Counted from the first letter of the stretch, positions 46,494-56,390 are shown. The stretch is 64,000 bases of DNA from Bacteroidota bacterium (GCA_017303905.1 JAFLBH010000002.1:124001-188000); one strand, 5' to 3'. Translations and numbers: made by a program. Notes: a model not told the origin generated them from the sequence alone.

Positions 46494-48926
46494 ATGAGAC
46501 AAAAAAGGAATTCTATATTTCTATTTTTAACGGTATTGATTTCCTTTGCTTTCATTCTCTCCTGTACGCAAAAGTCAGAACAGAATACTGTTAACAGCGA
46601 TCAACAGCTGTCATTAAACAAAGAATTTCTTAACCTGCTTCATGATACCACAAGGGTTAATCCATTAGTAGATAGCCTTAGAAGTTTTATTCTTAATAGT
46701 GAAACTGAAAAGCAAATGGAGTTAATTTCTGAGTTAGCAGAAACATGGCGACCTCATACTTATAGTATAGCTTCGGAACTATTATCTCAAAGTAAAAAAC
46801 TAAACAAGTTACATCATCAGGCATCAGCTAATGCCAAATTTGGAATTTACTATGCGCGTAAATATAATTTCGACTCCGCACATTATTTTTTAAATGAAAC
46901 TGAAAAAATCGCTAATGAAATAAACTCCGATGCTTTAAGAGCCGAAGCCCAATCCTGGCGGGCTGAAATACTCCGAATGAACGGACTCAACGACAGCGTT
47001 ATTATCGGCCAGGATATGGCCATTATCATGGCAAAAAAAGCCAATGATAAAAAGAGACTAGCCTTCTGTAATATTTCAAAAGGTGAGGCTTTTCGTTTTA
47101 CAGGACAATCTGATAAAGCAATAGAGTGTTATGAAAATGCTATCGCTTATGCTCAAGAAATTAACGATGTAACAAAAATAACTATTTGCTATAACAGCTT
47201 AGGAGAAGTATACCGTATACAAAGTAATTTTCCTGAAGCCCTCAATTATTATAACAAGGCATTGGCATTGGCAAAGCAAATGGGAAATAAAAATCAAATT
47301 GCTTTTTGTTTGAGTTGTATGGGGGATATATTTAGTGCACAAAAGGAAATTTCTAAAGCTTTAAAATATTATAACGACTCTTATGAAATTGCAGTTGAAT
47401 TAGGCGCAAAAGTACAACAGTGTAACATTTTAAGTAGTATGTCATTGGCGTACGATCAGCAAAAGGATTATACTAAAGCATTAGAATACATTGAGAAGTC
47501 AAATAAACTGGCCGAAGAAATTGGTTACGTTGATAAATTAGCCTTTGGTTATGTCGCTAAAGGAAATATTTTGGTGAGTAAGGGTAAATACAATGAAGCC
47601 ATCACTAGCACCAAAATGGCCATTGAAATTACTGAGGAAACCGGAAACACATCTCTATTAACCAAATGTTATAATCAACTCGCACAAATACATATTCTTT
47701 TAAAAGAATATAACCAAGCCAAAGAACTAAGTCAGAAGTGTATCAAAATTGCCTATGAAAACGGAATAATTGAGGATATAAAAAACTCAGCAAGTGTTTT
47801 ATCTGAAGTTTTTAGAGAGCAAGGCAATCATAAAGAAGCTTTTGAAATGCTTAAAACCTTTATCAAAATGCGCGATTCCGTGAATAACGAGGAAAACGTA
47901 AAACGTATGGCGGCCATCGAGTATCAGGCAAAGGAAGATGGATTAAAAGCAGAACAAAAAGCTAAAGAACTCTCATTTAAAGCTGAACAAGAAAAGAAAG
48001 AAACAGAATTAAAACGACAAAAAACAATTCGCTATGCATTCACGATTGGTTTTATTCTGGTTTTGCTTTTAGTAGGAGTTGTTTATCGCAGTTTACAACA
48101 AAACAAAAAACAAAATAAAATCATCGTCGCGCAAAAGCAAGAAGTTGAACATCAAAAAGAGTTGGTTGAAGAAAAAAACAAAGAAATCACTGATAGTATA
48201 ACCTACGCCAAACGTTTACAGGATGCTATTATGCCCCCTTTGAGAATGGTTAAGCAACATTTTCCGGAAAGTTTTATTTTATATAAACCTAAAGATATTA
48301 TTGCGGGTGATTTTTATTGGATGGAAGCAATTGATAACAATGTGTTTTTTGCGGCAGCCGATTCAACCGGACACGGCGTTCCCGGAGCATTAGTTTCTGT
48401 GGTATGTTCAAATGCACTCAATCGCGCTTTAAAAGAGTTTAAATTAAATGAACCGGGTAAAATATTAGATAAAACACGTGAGCTTGTTTTAGAAACATTC
48501 GAAAAAAGCGAAGGTGAAGTAAAAGACGGAATGGATATTTCTTTAATTTGTGTTAATCACACGACAAAGAAAATTTCCTGGAGTGGTGCCAATAATCCAC
48601 TTTGGTTCATCAATAAAAACGGATTACAGGAAATTAAAGCGACTAAACAACCGATTGGAGAAACAGAAAACCCAATGCCGTTTACTACACATCAATTAGA
48701 TTACGAGGAAGGAACTATTTTCTACTTAATTACCGACGGTTTTGCTGATCAGTTTGGCGGACCAAAAGGAAAGAAATTCAAGTATAAGCAGCTACAAGAA
48801 CAGTTTTTACTAAATAAGGATAAAAACCTAAATGAACAGCAAGTTATATTGGATACGTCGTTCGAATCGTGGCGCGGTGAATTAGAACAGGTGGATGATG
48901 TGACATTAATCGGATTTAAAATATAA
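46494..48926 (+). CDS. Lipoprotein TPR-sensor SpoIIE-type phosphatase (C)
   Basis: An 810-residue protein. The N-terminus has a lipobox, FILSC (Cys24), so the sensor part may be lipid-anchored. About eight TPRs follow (~80-440; for example SDKAIECYENAIAYAQ, FPEALNYYNKALALAK, KALKYYNDSYEIAVE), then a Lys/Glu-rich coiled coil, a transmembrane helix (~513-531), a second coiled coil, and a SpoIIE domain (~555-808) with YKPKDIIAGDFYWME, AADSTGHGVPGALVS, DGMDISLICV and YLITDGFADQFGG. Here DCTGHG is DSTGHG, still with the metal Asp. A lipidated N-terminus plus an internal transmembrane helix is unusual. Its stop overlaps the M48 gene start (TAATG). Confidence 0.87.
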   Translation: MRQKRNSIFLFLTVLISFAFILSCTQKSEQNTVNSDQQLSLNKEFLNLLHDTTRVNPLVDSLRSFILNSETEKQMELISELAETWRPHTYSIASELLSQSKKLNKLHHQASANAKFGIYYARKYNFDSAHYFLNETEKIANEINSDALRAEAQSWRAEILRMNGLNDSVIIGQDMAIIMAKKANDKKRLAFCNISKGEAFRFTGQSDKAIECYENAIAYAQEINDVTKITICYNSLGEVYRIQSNFPEALNYYNKALALAKQMGNKNQIAFCLSCMGDIFSAQKEISKALKYYNDSYEIAVELGAKVQQCNILSSMSLAYDQQKDYTKALEYIEKSNKLAEEIGYVDKLAFGYVAKGNILVSKGKYNEAITSTKMAIEITEETGNTSLLTKCYNQLAQIHILLKEYNQAKELSQKCIKIAYENGIIEDIKNSASVLSEVFREQGNHKEAFEMLKTFIKMRDSVNNEENVKRMAAIEYQAKEDGLKAEQKAKELSFKAEQEKKETELKRQKTIRYAFTIGFILVLLLVGVVYRSLQQNKKQNKIIVAQKQEVEHQKELVEEKNKEITDSITYAKRLQDAIMPPLRMVKQHFPESFILYKPKDIIAGDFYWMEAIDNNVFFAAADSTGHGVPGALVSVVCSNALNRALKEFKLNEPGKILDKTRELVLETFEKSEGEVKDGMDISLICVNHTTKKISWSGANNPLWFINKNGLQEIKATKQPIGETENPMPFTTHQLDYEEGTIFYLITDGFADQFGGPKGKKFKYKQLQEQFLLNKDKNLNEQQVILDTSFESWRGELEQVDDVTLIGFKI

Positions 48927-50968
48927 TGAGGTTTTTAATTCTTATATTTTTAGTGAGCATTGGTTTTAATTCACTGTTTGCTCAAATACCTGAACATTCT
49001 TTCATTGGATATAATGGTGAAAAGGAGATGAATATTTCCGAATACCTGGTAAAATATGAAAAAGAATTGTACGATAAATATCAAGGTAAATGTCCGAATT
49101 CCGAATGGTTAAAGGAATATGTAAATAATCTCATCGCTAATGAAATTGCTGATAACAAATGGGGAAGCAATTACACAAATTGGAAAGAGGCAACTGATTA
49201 CATTAACGAAATTGTTAAGGTAACATTGAAGGAAAAATGGACCCCTAATTGTGTTGCTGTGATAAGCCGAAACCAGGAGGTTAATGCTTATATGATTGAG
49301 AATGGAAAAATCTATATTAACGTTGGTTTATTAGCCTTTGTGAACAGTGAAGCGGAATTAGCCAGTATAATCGCACATGAATATGGTCATTATATCAGTG
49401 AACATCATTATAAAGATTATATAAATACAAAAAGTGATAAGGAAAGGATTCAATCGGCGAGTCTTATACCTTTTCCCGGCTCTACAAATATTGTTAAAAA
49501 AACAACAAAGGAATACTTCCAGCGATCACAAGAAGATGAATCGGAAGCAGATGATATTGCTCTCAAAACAATATTCAGTTCGGAATACAGTTTATTGGGT
49601 AATGTTAATGTGTTTAAGGGATTTTTAGAAGAAGAGAATAAATACAAAAAGCAAGTAGGTTATAAGTCAGGGAGATATTATTATACACATCCGCCTACAA
49701 AAGAGCGCCTCAAAAAGGCGGAAGCTTATCGAAAAGATAATGAAATTATAAAAAAGAAGGAGTTTATTATAAGCGAACAACGTTTTAAAGCAATAAAGCA
49801 AAAAGCGATTGACGAATGTATATATTATCATTTGAGTGAGATGGAATTTTATCCTTCAATGGTGAAGTGCTATAAAGAACTTTTAAGTAAACCTTACGAT
49901 GAATTCTACCTGTTTTATCTCATTGAATCAATTCGAAGGTATTTACATATTAATCCAGAAAAACAAAATTCAAATTTCATTACCGAGTATTATAAAGTAA
50001 GTAGTAAATCTTATGCTAAGGATAAATGGCCTAAATACTATTTGTGTGAAACCAACTGTTCAAATACAAGCGAACTTAATAACATAATTCAATTTCAACA
50101 CCTGCAATTACTTTTTAATAATGATTCCACTAACTTAAATAAATTGCCGAAAAATCATTTAACCAAGCATGACACGATTGAGTTCATAACAATCAAAGAG
50201 GCTTACGACTATTTTCAAGATCAACTTAACAAAGTACAACCTAAACTTTCTGCACTTACAAAATTCTTAAATGGGATGGTTGTTTCAAATGAAACTTTAC
50301 AACCGCTAAAACCATCGTTTGAAAATTTCAATGAAGTAATTAATTATTACGTTAAACCAAAGGACACAATAACTTTTACCGCAATTCCGTTAAGGATTAT
50401 CTACGAAAACAATACATTTTCTTTTTTACAAAAAAAGGAGGATGTTACCGATTTTGCTACAACAGTCATGTCCAATTTCACTTCAGATTTTACTTATCCC
50501 GGCAGGGTTATTAATCTTTCTGAGCAATCATTAGATAATAAAGTGCCCCTCTTCGATTTAGGTATTAGCATCCAAAGGTTTGGTGCAAAATTTGATGAGC
50601 TTGAAAAGGCAGTTAAAAACCCAAGAAGAGAACCGATAGATATTACAAACTCGGTTAATGTTGATTTAATTTCCTTATATCCTGAGTTAAGTCCTTATCT
50701 ATCAAAAAATCAATTGGAAAAATGTATTTTTTACGATATAGAAGTGGCTCCTGAACATGTTCAAGCTCAAAGCATGGGAATTGGACCAATGATGATTCCT
50801 GTTGGGAAACCCAAAAAAATGATTGTGATTAAAGCATTCTATTTTGATTGTGCGAAAAAAGTAATTCATACAAACTACAGAGTTGTTAAGGGTGTTTATG
50901 CGGATCAAACTGCAGCAAAAACCTCTGCCTTAATGTCTGATGTAGCAGAACTATTATCAAATAACTAA
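48926..50968 (+). CDS. M48 family metallopeptidase with long unknown C-terminal region
   Basis: A 680-residue exported Zn protease. Signal peptide MRFLILIFLVSIGFNSLFAQ; zinc helix HEYGH at residues 151-155 (IIAHEYGHYISEHH); third ligand in QEDESEADDIALK near 210; YYTHPPTKERLKKAE near 257 is the usual end of the M48 core. The remaining ~400 residues have no recognised domain but are intact and not repetitive. It probably degrades or processes envelope proteins. Its start overlaps the stop of a SpoIIE-type phosphatase gene by one base, so the two are translationally coupled, suggesting a functional link. Confidence 0.8.
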   Translation: MRFLILIFLVSIGFNSLFAQIPEHSFIGYNGEKEMNISEYLVKYEKELYDKYQGKCPNSEWLKEYVNNLIANEIADNKWGSNYTNWKEATDYINEIVKVTLKEKWTPNCVAVISRNQEVNAYMIENGKIYINVGLLAFVNSEAELASIIAHEYGHYISEHHYKDYINTKSDKERIQSASLIPFPGSTNIVKKTTKEYFQRSQEDESEADDIALKTIFSSEYSLLGNVNVFKGFLEEENKYKKQVGYKSGRYYYTHPPTKERLKKAEAYRKDNEIIKKKEFIISEQRFKAIKQKAIDECIYYHLSEMEFYPSMVKCYKELLSKPYDEFYLFYLIESIRRYLHINPEKQNSNFITEYYKVSSKSYAKDKWPKYYLCETNCSNTSELNNIIQFQHLQLLFNNDSTNLNKLPKNHLTKHDTIEFITIKEAYDYFQDQLNKVQPKLSALTKFLNGMVVSNETLQPLKPSFENFNEVINYYVKPKDTITFTAIPLRIIYENNTFSFLQKKEDVTDFATTVMSNFTSDFTYPGRVINLSEQSLDNKVPLFDLGISIQRFGAKFDELEKAVKNPRREPIDITNSVNVDLISLYPELSPYLSKNQLEKCIFYDIEVAPEHVQAQSMGIGPMMIPVGKPKKMIVIKAFYFDCAKKVIHTNYRVVKGVYADQTAAKTSALMSDVAELLSNN

Positions 50969-50981
50969 ACTAAATAAACCT

Positions 50982-51482
50982 ATGAAAATCGACATCGTAA
51001 TTTTATTGTTAGCAGCGTTGGTACCATTAGCTGTTGGAAACATCTGGTATAACCCAAAAATCGGATTTGGAAATGCCTGGTTAAAAGCATCAGAAATGAC
51101 AGAGGAAAAGGCGAAAAGAGCGAATATGTTGGTTATTTTTGGTTTAACTTATCTCTTTAGTTTTTTTGTCGCGTTTGCATTATGCTCTTTATCTATTCAC
51201 CAACTAAGTTTAACTTCTCTTTTCTTTTTACAACCCATTGATGATCCTTCCACCGAAATGGGCGCTTTGTATAAATCCGTAATGGATGTTTTAGGAAACA
51301 GTTATCGTACTTTTAAACACGGCGCTTTTCATGGAACAATTGCCGGAATAGTTATAGCCCTTCCTGTAATTAGTGTTGGCGCTATGTTCGAACGCCGCGG
51401 CTTTAAATATATCGCTATTCATGCGGGATATTGGATTGTGAGTATGGCACTAATGGGAGGAATCGTTTGCGCCTACGCTTAA
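50982..51482 (+). CDS. DUF1761 family membrane protein
   Basis: A 166-residue protein with about four transmembrane helices. The N-terminal VGNIWYNPKIGFGNAWLKASEM is the DUF1761 signature, and later helices carry FGLTYLFSFFVAFALC and GTIAGIVIALPVISVGAMF. Function unknown. It is third in an operon-like run from 46494 to 55311, 13 nt after the M48 gene and 3 nt before mnmD. Confidence 0.8.
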   Translation: MKIDIVILLLAALVPLAVGNIWYNPKIGFGNAWLKASEMTEEKAKRANMLVIFGLTYLFSFFVAFALCSLSIHQLSLTSLFFLQPIDDPSTEMGALYKSVMDVLGNSYRTFKHGAFHGTIAGIVIALPVISVGAMFERRGFKYIAIHAGYWIVSMALMGGIVCAYA

Positions 51483-51485
51483 ACA

Positions 51486-52124
51486 ATGTTCGAAATACTG
51501 AAAACAAAGGATGGTAGTGATACTGTTTTTAGTAAACAGTATAATGCAACCTATCATTCTATACATGGCGCAGTTCGTGAAAGCAATCATGTGTTTATCG
51601 AAAACGGACTCCATGTCGCAATTTCAAAATTCGACTCTGTTTCAATTTTAGAGATTGGATTAGGAACTGCACTTAATCTCTTTTTAACTCTAAAAGAAAT
51701 TTCAAATAAACCCATTCGTTATACCGCTATCGAAAAGTTTCCATTATCAGAAAATATCTACTCAAACTTAAGTTATGCAAAGGAAGAGGGGTTTATACAT
51801 TTACATCAATTGCCCTGGAACAAGAAAGTTGAAGTTAAAGACGGTTTTGCCATCGAAAAAATCAATGCAGATTTTTTAGAATTCAAGTCTAACGAAATCT
51901 ATAATTTAGTCTACCTGGATGCTTTTGCTCCTACTACACAGAATGAACTCTGGCAAGTAGAAGTGCTGCAGAAAATCTTTCATATGATGGCACCACAAGG
52001 TATTTTGGTAACTTATTGTGCCAAGGGAGAACTGAAGCGTCATTTAAAATCTGTTGGTTTTATAGTAGAAACCCTTCCCGGACCACCCGGAAAAAGAGAA
52101 ATGACAAGGGCAATTCGTCCTTAA
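51486..52124 (+). CDS. mnmD: tRNA 5-(aminomethyl)-2-thiouridine methyltransferase MnmD
   Basis: A 212-residue methyltransferase corresponding to the MnmC1 half of E. coli MnmC without the oxidase. Motifs: LEIGLGTALNLFLTL (SAM-binding, ~53-67), LVYLDAFAPTTQNELWQ (~139-155), GILVTYCAKGELKRHL and LPGPPGKREMTRA near the C-terminus. It makes mnm5s2U at tRNA wobble positions using SAM. The stand-alone MnmD form is usual in phyla without the MnmC fusion. It is part of the operon with DUF1761 and the NUDIX gene. Confidence 0.88.
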   Translation: MFEILKTKDGSDTVFSKQYNATYHSIHGAVRESNHVFIENGLHVAISKFDSVSILEIGLGTALNLFLTLKEISNKPIRYTAIEKFPLSENIYSNLSYAKEEGFIHLHQLPWNKKVEVKDGFAIEKINADFLEFKSNEIYNLVYLDAFAPTTQNELWQVEVLQKIFHMMAPQGILVTYCAKGELKRHLKSVGFIVETLPGPPGKREMTRAIRP

Positions 52125-52155
52125 GCTTTCAACAATTTTTTGTAAATTCAAGCCA

Positions 52156-52599
52156 ATGAAACTATTTAATGTTCGTGTTTACGGGCTACTCCTGGATGAA
52201 GGTCGTGTTTTGGTAAGTGATGAACTTATTAAGGGACATAAAATAACCAAATTCCCGGGAGGTGGTCTCGAGTTCGGTGAGGGAACAATTGAATGCGTTA
52301 TTCGTGAATTCAAGGAAGAACTTAATCTGAATATAGAGGTAGTCGACCATTTTTATACGACCGATTTTTTTGTAGCCTCCGCCTTCAATCCCAATAGTCA
52401 GGTAATTAGCATTTATTACCATGTTCGTGCCCTGGAGCCCATAAACGCTAAAATTTCAGAGGAGGCGTTTGATTTCGACCCATTAAAGGAAGAAGATCAG
52501 GCGTTTAGATGGCTGAAAGTAGACGAGCTACACCAAAATAATTTTACATTTGCTATAGATAAAAAAGTATCTTCATTGTTAAATAAAAAACTGCACTAA
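52156..52599 (+). CDS. NUDIX hydrolase
   Basis: A 147-residue NUDIX protein. The Nudix box begins GGGLEFGEGTIECVIREFKE (~36-55) and continues ELNL, fitting GX5EX7REUXEEXGU with Leu in the final hydrophobic positions. These enzymes hydrolyse nucleoside diphosphates linked to another group X; the substrate cannot be told. TAAATTCA ends 5 nt before the ATG. One base separates its stop from the next gene's ATG. Confidence 0.88.
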   Translation: MKLFNVRVYGLLLDEGRVLVSDELIKGHKITKFPGGGLEFGEGTIECVIREFKEELNLNIEVVDHFYTTDFFVASAFNPNSQVISIYYHVRALEPINAKISEEAFDFDPLKEEDQAFRWLKVDELHQNNFTFAIDKKVSSLLNKKLH

Positions 52600-52600
52600 A

Positions 52601-53053
52601 ATGTTACAACGCATACAAACTGTGTTTCTTCTATTGATTACTGTGTTTTCAGTTCTTCAATTATTTGTTCCTTTTCAAACCATCACTACCTACGAAAGCA
52701 CACTAATGCTTTATTTGTCACCTGCCACTTACAATGCAACTACACAACCAATCATTCACCTTCCGCTAGTGATCTGTTTATTAATTACACTCCTGTCACT
52801 CATTACCATTTTTATGTATAAAAAGAGAAGCTTGCAAATGAAATTATGTACGCTGATAGCCCTTCTTTCATTTGCTTTAACAGCCAGTTTATTCTTATTT
52901 ACATATGCGAAATTGGAAGAGAACCATGAAACCATGATTAGTTATAACATAGCCGCTTTTATTCCTTTAATCAATATCATTTTAGCTTTTATTGCTAAAC
53001 GTTTTATTAAAAAGGATGATGAGCTTGTTAAAAGTGCTGACAGAATCAGGTGA
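52601..53053 (+). CDS. DUF4293 family membrane protein
   Basis: A 150-residue protein with four transmembrane helices starting MLQRIQTVFLLLITVFSVLQ, the typical DUF4293 N-terminus. The family is restricted largely to Bacteroidota and has no known function. Its stop overlaps the GTG start of the following SpoIIE gene (GTGA), suggesting coupling. Confidence 0.82.
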   Translation: MLQRIQTVFLLLITVFSVLQLFVPFQTITTYESTLMLYLSPATYNATTQPIIHLPLVICLLITLLSLITIFMYKKRSLQMKLCTLIALLSFALTASLFLFTYAKLEENHETMISYNIAAFIPLINIILAFIAKRFIKKDDELVKSADRIR

Positions 53054-55311
53054 TTAAAAGGTGTACATATTTATTTCTATTCGCAGTTTTCTTTACGCTT
53101 ACAGGCAGTGCTACACTACCCGATTCGCTCATAAATATCATTGATTTTGAGACCGCAGATAATAAAAACATTCAAATTACAAACGGTAAACGCGAAAACA
53201 AATTCAAATTTGCCGACCCAAAATGGCTTTTTATTAATGATGATCAGGCCGATTTTAAATTTGGCAACGAAAATGAAAGTCAATATAAAATAGTTAATAG
53301 CCATTCGGGTGTTATTACCATTGGCGAAAAAGACAAAGGGATTTTCGATACCGGTTTTAATGGCATTGCCTGGTACAAATGCTATTTTAAAATTCCACAG
53401 CATCAAATTAACAAGGTTTACGGATTAGAAATGGCATTACACGGTGCCATAGAAATTTATTTGGATGGAAAGTTTCAAAAGGCCATTGGAACAATTAGTA
53501 CAGATGGGAAGACAGTACAGGAGTTAAACGTAACCGATGGCAGTATATATTTCCCAATTAACGATTCATTAGTACATTGTCTCGCTATCCGTTTTGCTTT
53601 ACCTAATTACGCCCACTATTTAAGTAAGTACGAAGACAATCTGCAGGAGCCGGCTTTTGAATTTTCGGTATCTGATTTAAAAGACGATAGCCAAACATTA
53701 TTAAGCATCTATTATAGTGTAACAAACATGCTCTCGGCATTTTTCTTTGCGCTCTTTATCATTCATCTTTTAATTTATTTTTTCTATCGCGATCAAAGCT
53801 TCAATTTGCTTTATGCGATGTTCTTATTCTTATTATCATTAACTTTTTTAGAAGCCTATATTCTGCGCTTTATTGAAGACTTAAAATTCTATTTATGGTT
53901 AGATAGTTTCGATAATGTTATTTTTCCAACGGTTTGTTTCATTTTAGTCACCATCCTAAACAAACTGTTACACGAGAAAAGAACCTGGCACTATATTGCT
54001 TTATGTATAGCCTTAGTTTATCATTATGTGGATGTGATTTTTATTCATGAATTTCATAGATTCACCGGTGTTTCTATAATTTTCTATACTTACTTCAATA
54101 CTTTAGCGCACTCTATAAAAGGTGTTCGCCGCAAAATTGTATCGGCTAAGTTTTTAGGATGGGGTATTCTTGGATTTACACTCTCCTTCATTTTACTGAT
54201 TTTATCTTCCATCATTATTTCCATGATTTCAGTAGAAGCCAATGGAGAACCCGCTGCATTATTTACCTATGCCTTTTTTATCATATTAGGAATTTTGAGT
54301 ATCCCACTTTCGATGACAGCTTACTTAGCTTATGATTTTGCGGGTACCACTAAGTCGCTCAAACTTAAATTAATCGAAAATCAGGAATTAAACGCTAAGT
54401 CATTACAACAGGAAAAGGAAAAGCAAGAGTTATTAGCGAATCAAAACAGAACACTGGAAATTCAGGTAACAGAAAGAACTAAGGAAATTGCCGAGCAAAA
54501 TAAAATGCTCGAACATCAGAAAAAAGAAATTACCGATAGCATTACCTATGCTAAACGAATTCAGCAGGCATTATTACCCGAGTTAAGTGAAATAAAAGCA
54601 AAATTACCGAACAGCTTTATTCTTTATCTCCCAAAAGATATTGTGAGCGGCGATTTTTACTACTTCCAAACCTTTAGCAGTGGAGCCGAACATCCCGGTC
54701 GATTAGAAAACTTTAGCGAATCAGGAACCTATATTGCCGCTGCAGATTGTACCGGACATGGTGTGCCCGGCGCCTTAATGAGTATGATTGTGCATGAGAA
54801 AATTGAAGCGGCCACTAAAATATTTAATCAACCTAATCAAATTCTACAAAGTATCAATAAACAAGTAAAAGATGCTTTAAAACAATATCAAAACGAAAAC
54901 GCCTCACGCGATGGATGCGACATTGCTTTCTTAAAACTTAGTGGGTCGAAACTCTATTATTCCGGTGCTTACCGTCCTTTGTACTTATTCGATAAACAAA
55001 ACAACTTCAGTGAAATAAAAGCCACTAAAACCGCCATTGCCGGACTCACCCCATATGATCAGGATTTTGAACAGTATGAATTTGATACCAATACTTTAAA
55101 AGCAGCCTATGTATTTAGCGATGGATTCGCAGATCAGTTTGGAGGCGAAAAAACCAAAAAACTAACTACCAAAAAATTCAAGGAGCTACTTGCGAAAATC
55201 GTTGATTTACCTATCGACGAGCAAAAACAAGAATTAGACCTCTTTTTTAATCAGTGGAAGGGTCATGTAGAGCAAATTGATGATGTTTTAGTGATAGGCA
55301 TCCGCTTCTAA
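53050..55311 (+). CDS. 7TM-sensor SpoIIE-type phosphatase (D)
   Basis: A 753-residue membrane protein starting at GTG 53050, overlapping the DUF4293 stop by 4 nt. Signal peptide (1-22), an extracytoplasmic jelly-roll-like domain (~30-215; GIAWYKCYFKIP, ALHGAIEIYLDGK), seven transmembrane helices (~225-440) in the 7TMR-DISM arrangement, a coiled coil (~450-495), and a SpoIIE phosphatase domain (~505-753) with YLPKDIVSGDFYYF, AAADCTGHGVPGALMSMIV, DGCDIAFL and VFSDGFADQFGG. The extracellular part probably binds a small ligand or carbohydrate. It shares the phosphatase module with genes A-C but has an unrelated sensor. Confidence 0.87.
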   Translation: MIKRCTYLFLFAVFFTLTGSATLPDSLINIIDFETADNKNIQITNGKRENKFKFADPKWLFINDDQADFKFGNENESQYKIVNSHSGVITIGEKDKGIFDTGFNGIAWYKCYFKIPQHQINKVYGLEMALHGAIEIYLDGKFQKAIGTISTDGKTVQELNVTDGSIYFPINDSLVHCLAIRFALPNYAHYLSKYEDNLQEPAFEFSVSDLKDDSQTLLSIYYSVTNMLSAFFFALFIIHLLIYFFYRDQSFNLLYAMFLFLLSLTFLEAYILRFIEDLKFYLWLDSFDNVIFPTVCFILVTILNKLLHEKRTWHYIALCIALVYHYVDVIFIHEFHRFTGVSIIFYTYFNTLAHSIKGVRRKIVSAKFLGWGILGFTLSFILLILSSIIISMISVEANGEPAALFTYAFFIILGILSIPLSMTAYLAYDFAGTTKSLKLKLIENQELNAKSLQQEKEKQELLANQNRTLEIQVTERTKEIAEQNKMLEHQKKEITDSITYAKRIQQALLPELSEIKAKLPNSFILYLPKDIVSGDFYYFQTFSSGAEHPGRLENFSESGTYIAAADCTGHGVPGALMSMIVHEKIEAATKIFNQPNQILQSINKQVKDALKQYQNENASRDGCDIAFLKLSGSKLYYSGAYRPLYLFDKQNNFSEIKATKTAIAGLTPYDQDFEQYEFDTNTLKAAYVFSDGFADQFGGEKTKKLTTKKFKELLAKIVDLPIDEQKQELDLFFNQWKGHVEQIDDVLVIGIRF

Positions 55312-55396
55312 ATTTGTTTTAGTTTTTCTTTAAATTATCCCTTTAAACTTGCTGATTCTTATAATTTTACTATTTTAGCACCTTTCAATTATCCCC

Positions 55397-56368
55397 GTGT
55401 TGAAACTGAAAGGATATCTGCTACTTTTTATTCTGTCTTTACAGGTATTAGTCGGTCAAAACGGTCCGAATGCAAAAGCCGTTTTCACTAAATTTTTCCA
55501 TGAAGGCGAAGAGCCAGCCGGAAATTTCCCGATTTCCAAATCCAGATTAGTCAAAATCGTAGACTCCTTATTAAACCTTGATCATATCGATTCAAAGGAA
55601 ATTGAATTGGTTGCCTACTATAACGATTTGTTATCTATTTACGCCGATTCAACAAAAGCTACTCCCATAAAATTATCCGATTTAAATTTTTATGAGGACT
55701 TAGATGAGTCGATGATTTTCCCCTTGGTGAGTGATAAAACCATTCCTGAATCGACTACTATTGTTATTGAAAATGATGCTTTGAGTTATTATACCGCTCC
55801 CCGCGCCGGTGTCATCACCTCCCTATACGGTTGGCGCGATAAAAAAATGCACAAAGGTATCGATATCGATTTAGTAAAGGGTGATGCAGTTGTAGCGGCA
55901 TTTGACGGTAAAGTAAGGGTGGCGGCTAAACGCGGAGGTTACGGTAACGTGGTTGTAATCATGCATCCTAACGGTCTCGAAACGGTGTATGCGCATCTTT
56001 CTAAATTAAAAGTTAAACCCGGCCAAGTTGTTTTATCAGGACAAATAATAGGCTTAGGTGGTAATACAGGGCACAGTACCGGTTCACATTTACACTTTGA
56101 AGTACGCTATAAAAGTGTGGCTTTGAATCCTTCTACATTCATTTCCTTTGATGAACACAAACTTTTATACAATACTATTGTTTTAAATAAATCCAGAGTT
56201 GGTGTGAATGCTTATCCGGCAAATGCCACCTTTCATACGGTAGGTAAAGGCGAAAGCTGGTCGGTAATAGCAAAAAAATATGGCGTAACCAGCAAAGAGC
56301 TCTGCGCTTTAAATGGCACAAAAAGCCGCTACTATTTAAAAGTGGGACAAAAAATACGGGTAAATTAA
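55397..56368 (+). CDS. M23 peptidase with C-terminal LysM domain
   Basis: A 323-residue exported peptidoglycan hydrolase, starting at GTG 55397 (signal peptide MLKLKGYLLLFILSLQVLVGQ). The M23 domain (~135-255) has KMHKGIDIDL with the zinc His and Asp, VYAHLSKL, and GSHLHFEVRYK. The C-terminal LysM (~278-322; HTVGKGESWSVIAKKYGV) binds glycan. This is the classical order for a LytM-type septum or lateral-wall endopeptidase. A 23-nt gap precedes the next gene. Confidence 0.9.
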   Translation: MLKLKGYLLLFILSLQVLVGQNGPNAKAVFTKFFHEGEEPAGNFPISKSRLVKIVDSLLNLDHIDSKEIELVAYYNDLLSIYADSTKATPIKLSDLNFYEDLDESMIFPLVSDKTIPESTTIVIENDALSYYTAPRAGVITSLYGWRDKKMHKGIDIDLVKGDAVVAAFDGKVRVAAKRGGYGNVVVIMHPNGLETVYAHLSKLKVKPGQVVLSGQIIGLGGNTGHSTGSHLHFEVRYKSVALNPSTFISFDEHKLLYNTIVLNKSRVGVNAYPANATFHTVGKGESWSVIAKKYGVTSKELCALNGTKSRYYLKVGQKIRVN

Positions 56369-56390
56369 ATACCTTCGTCCCCATATTTCT

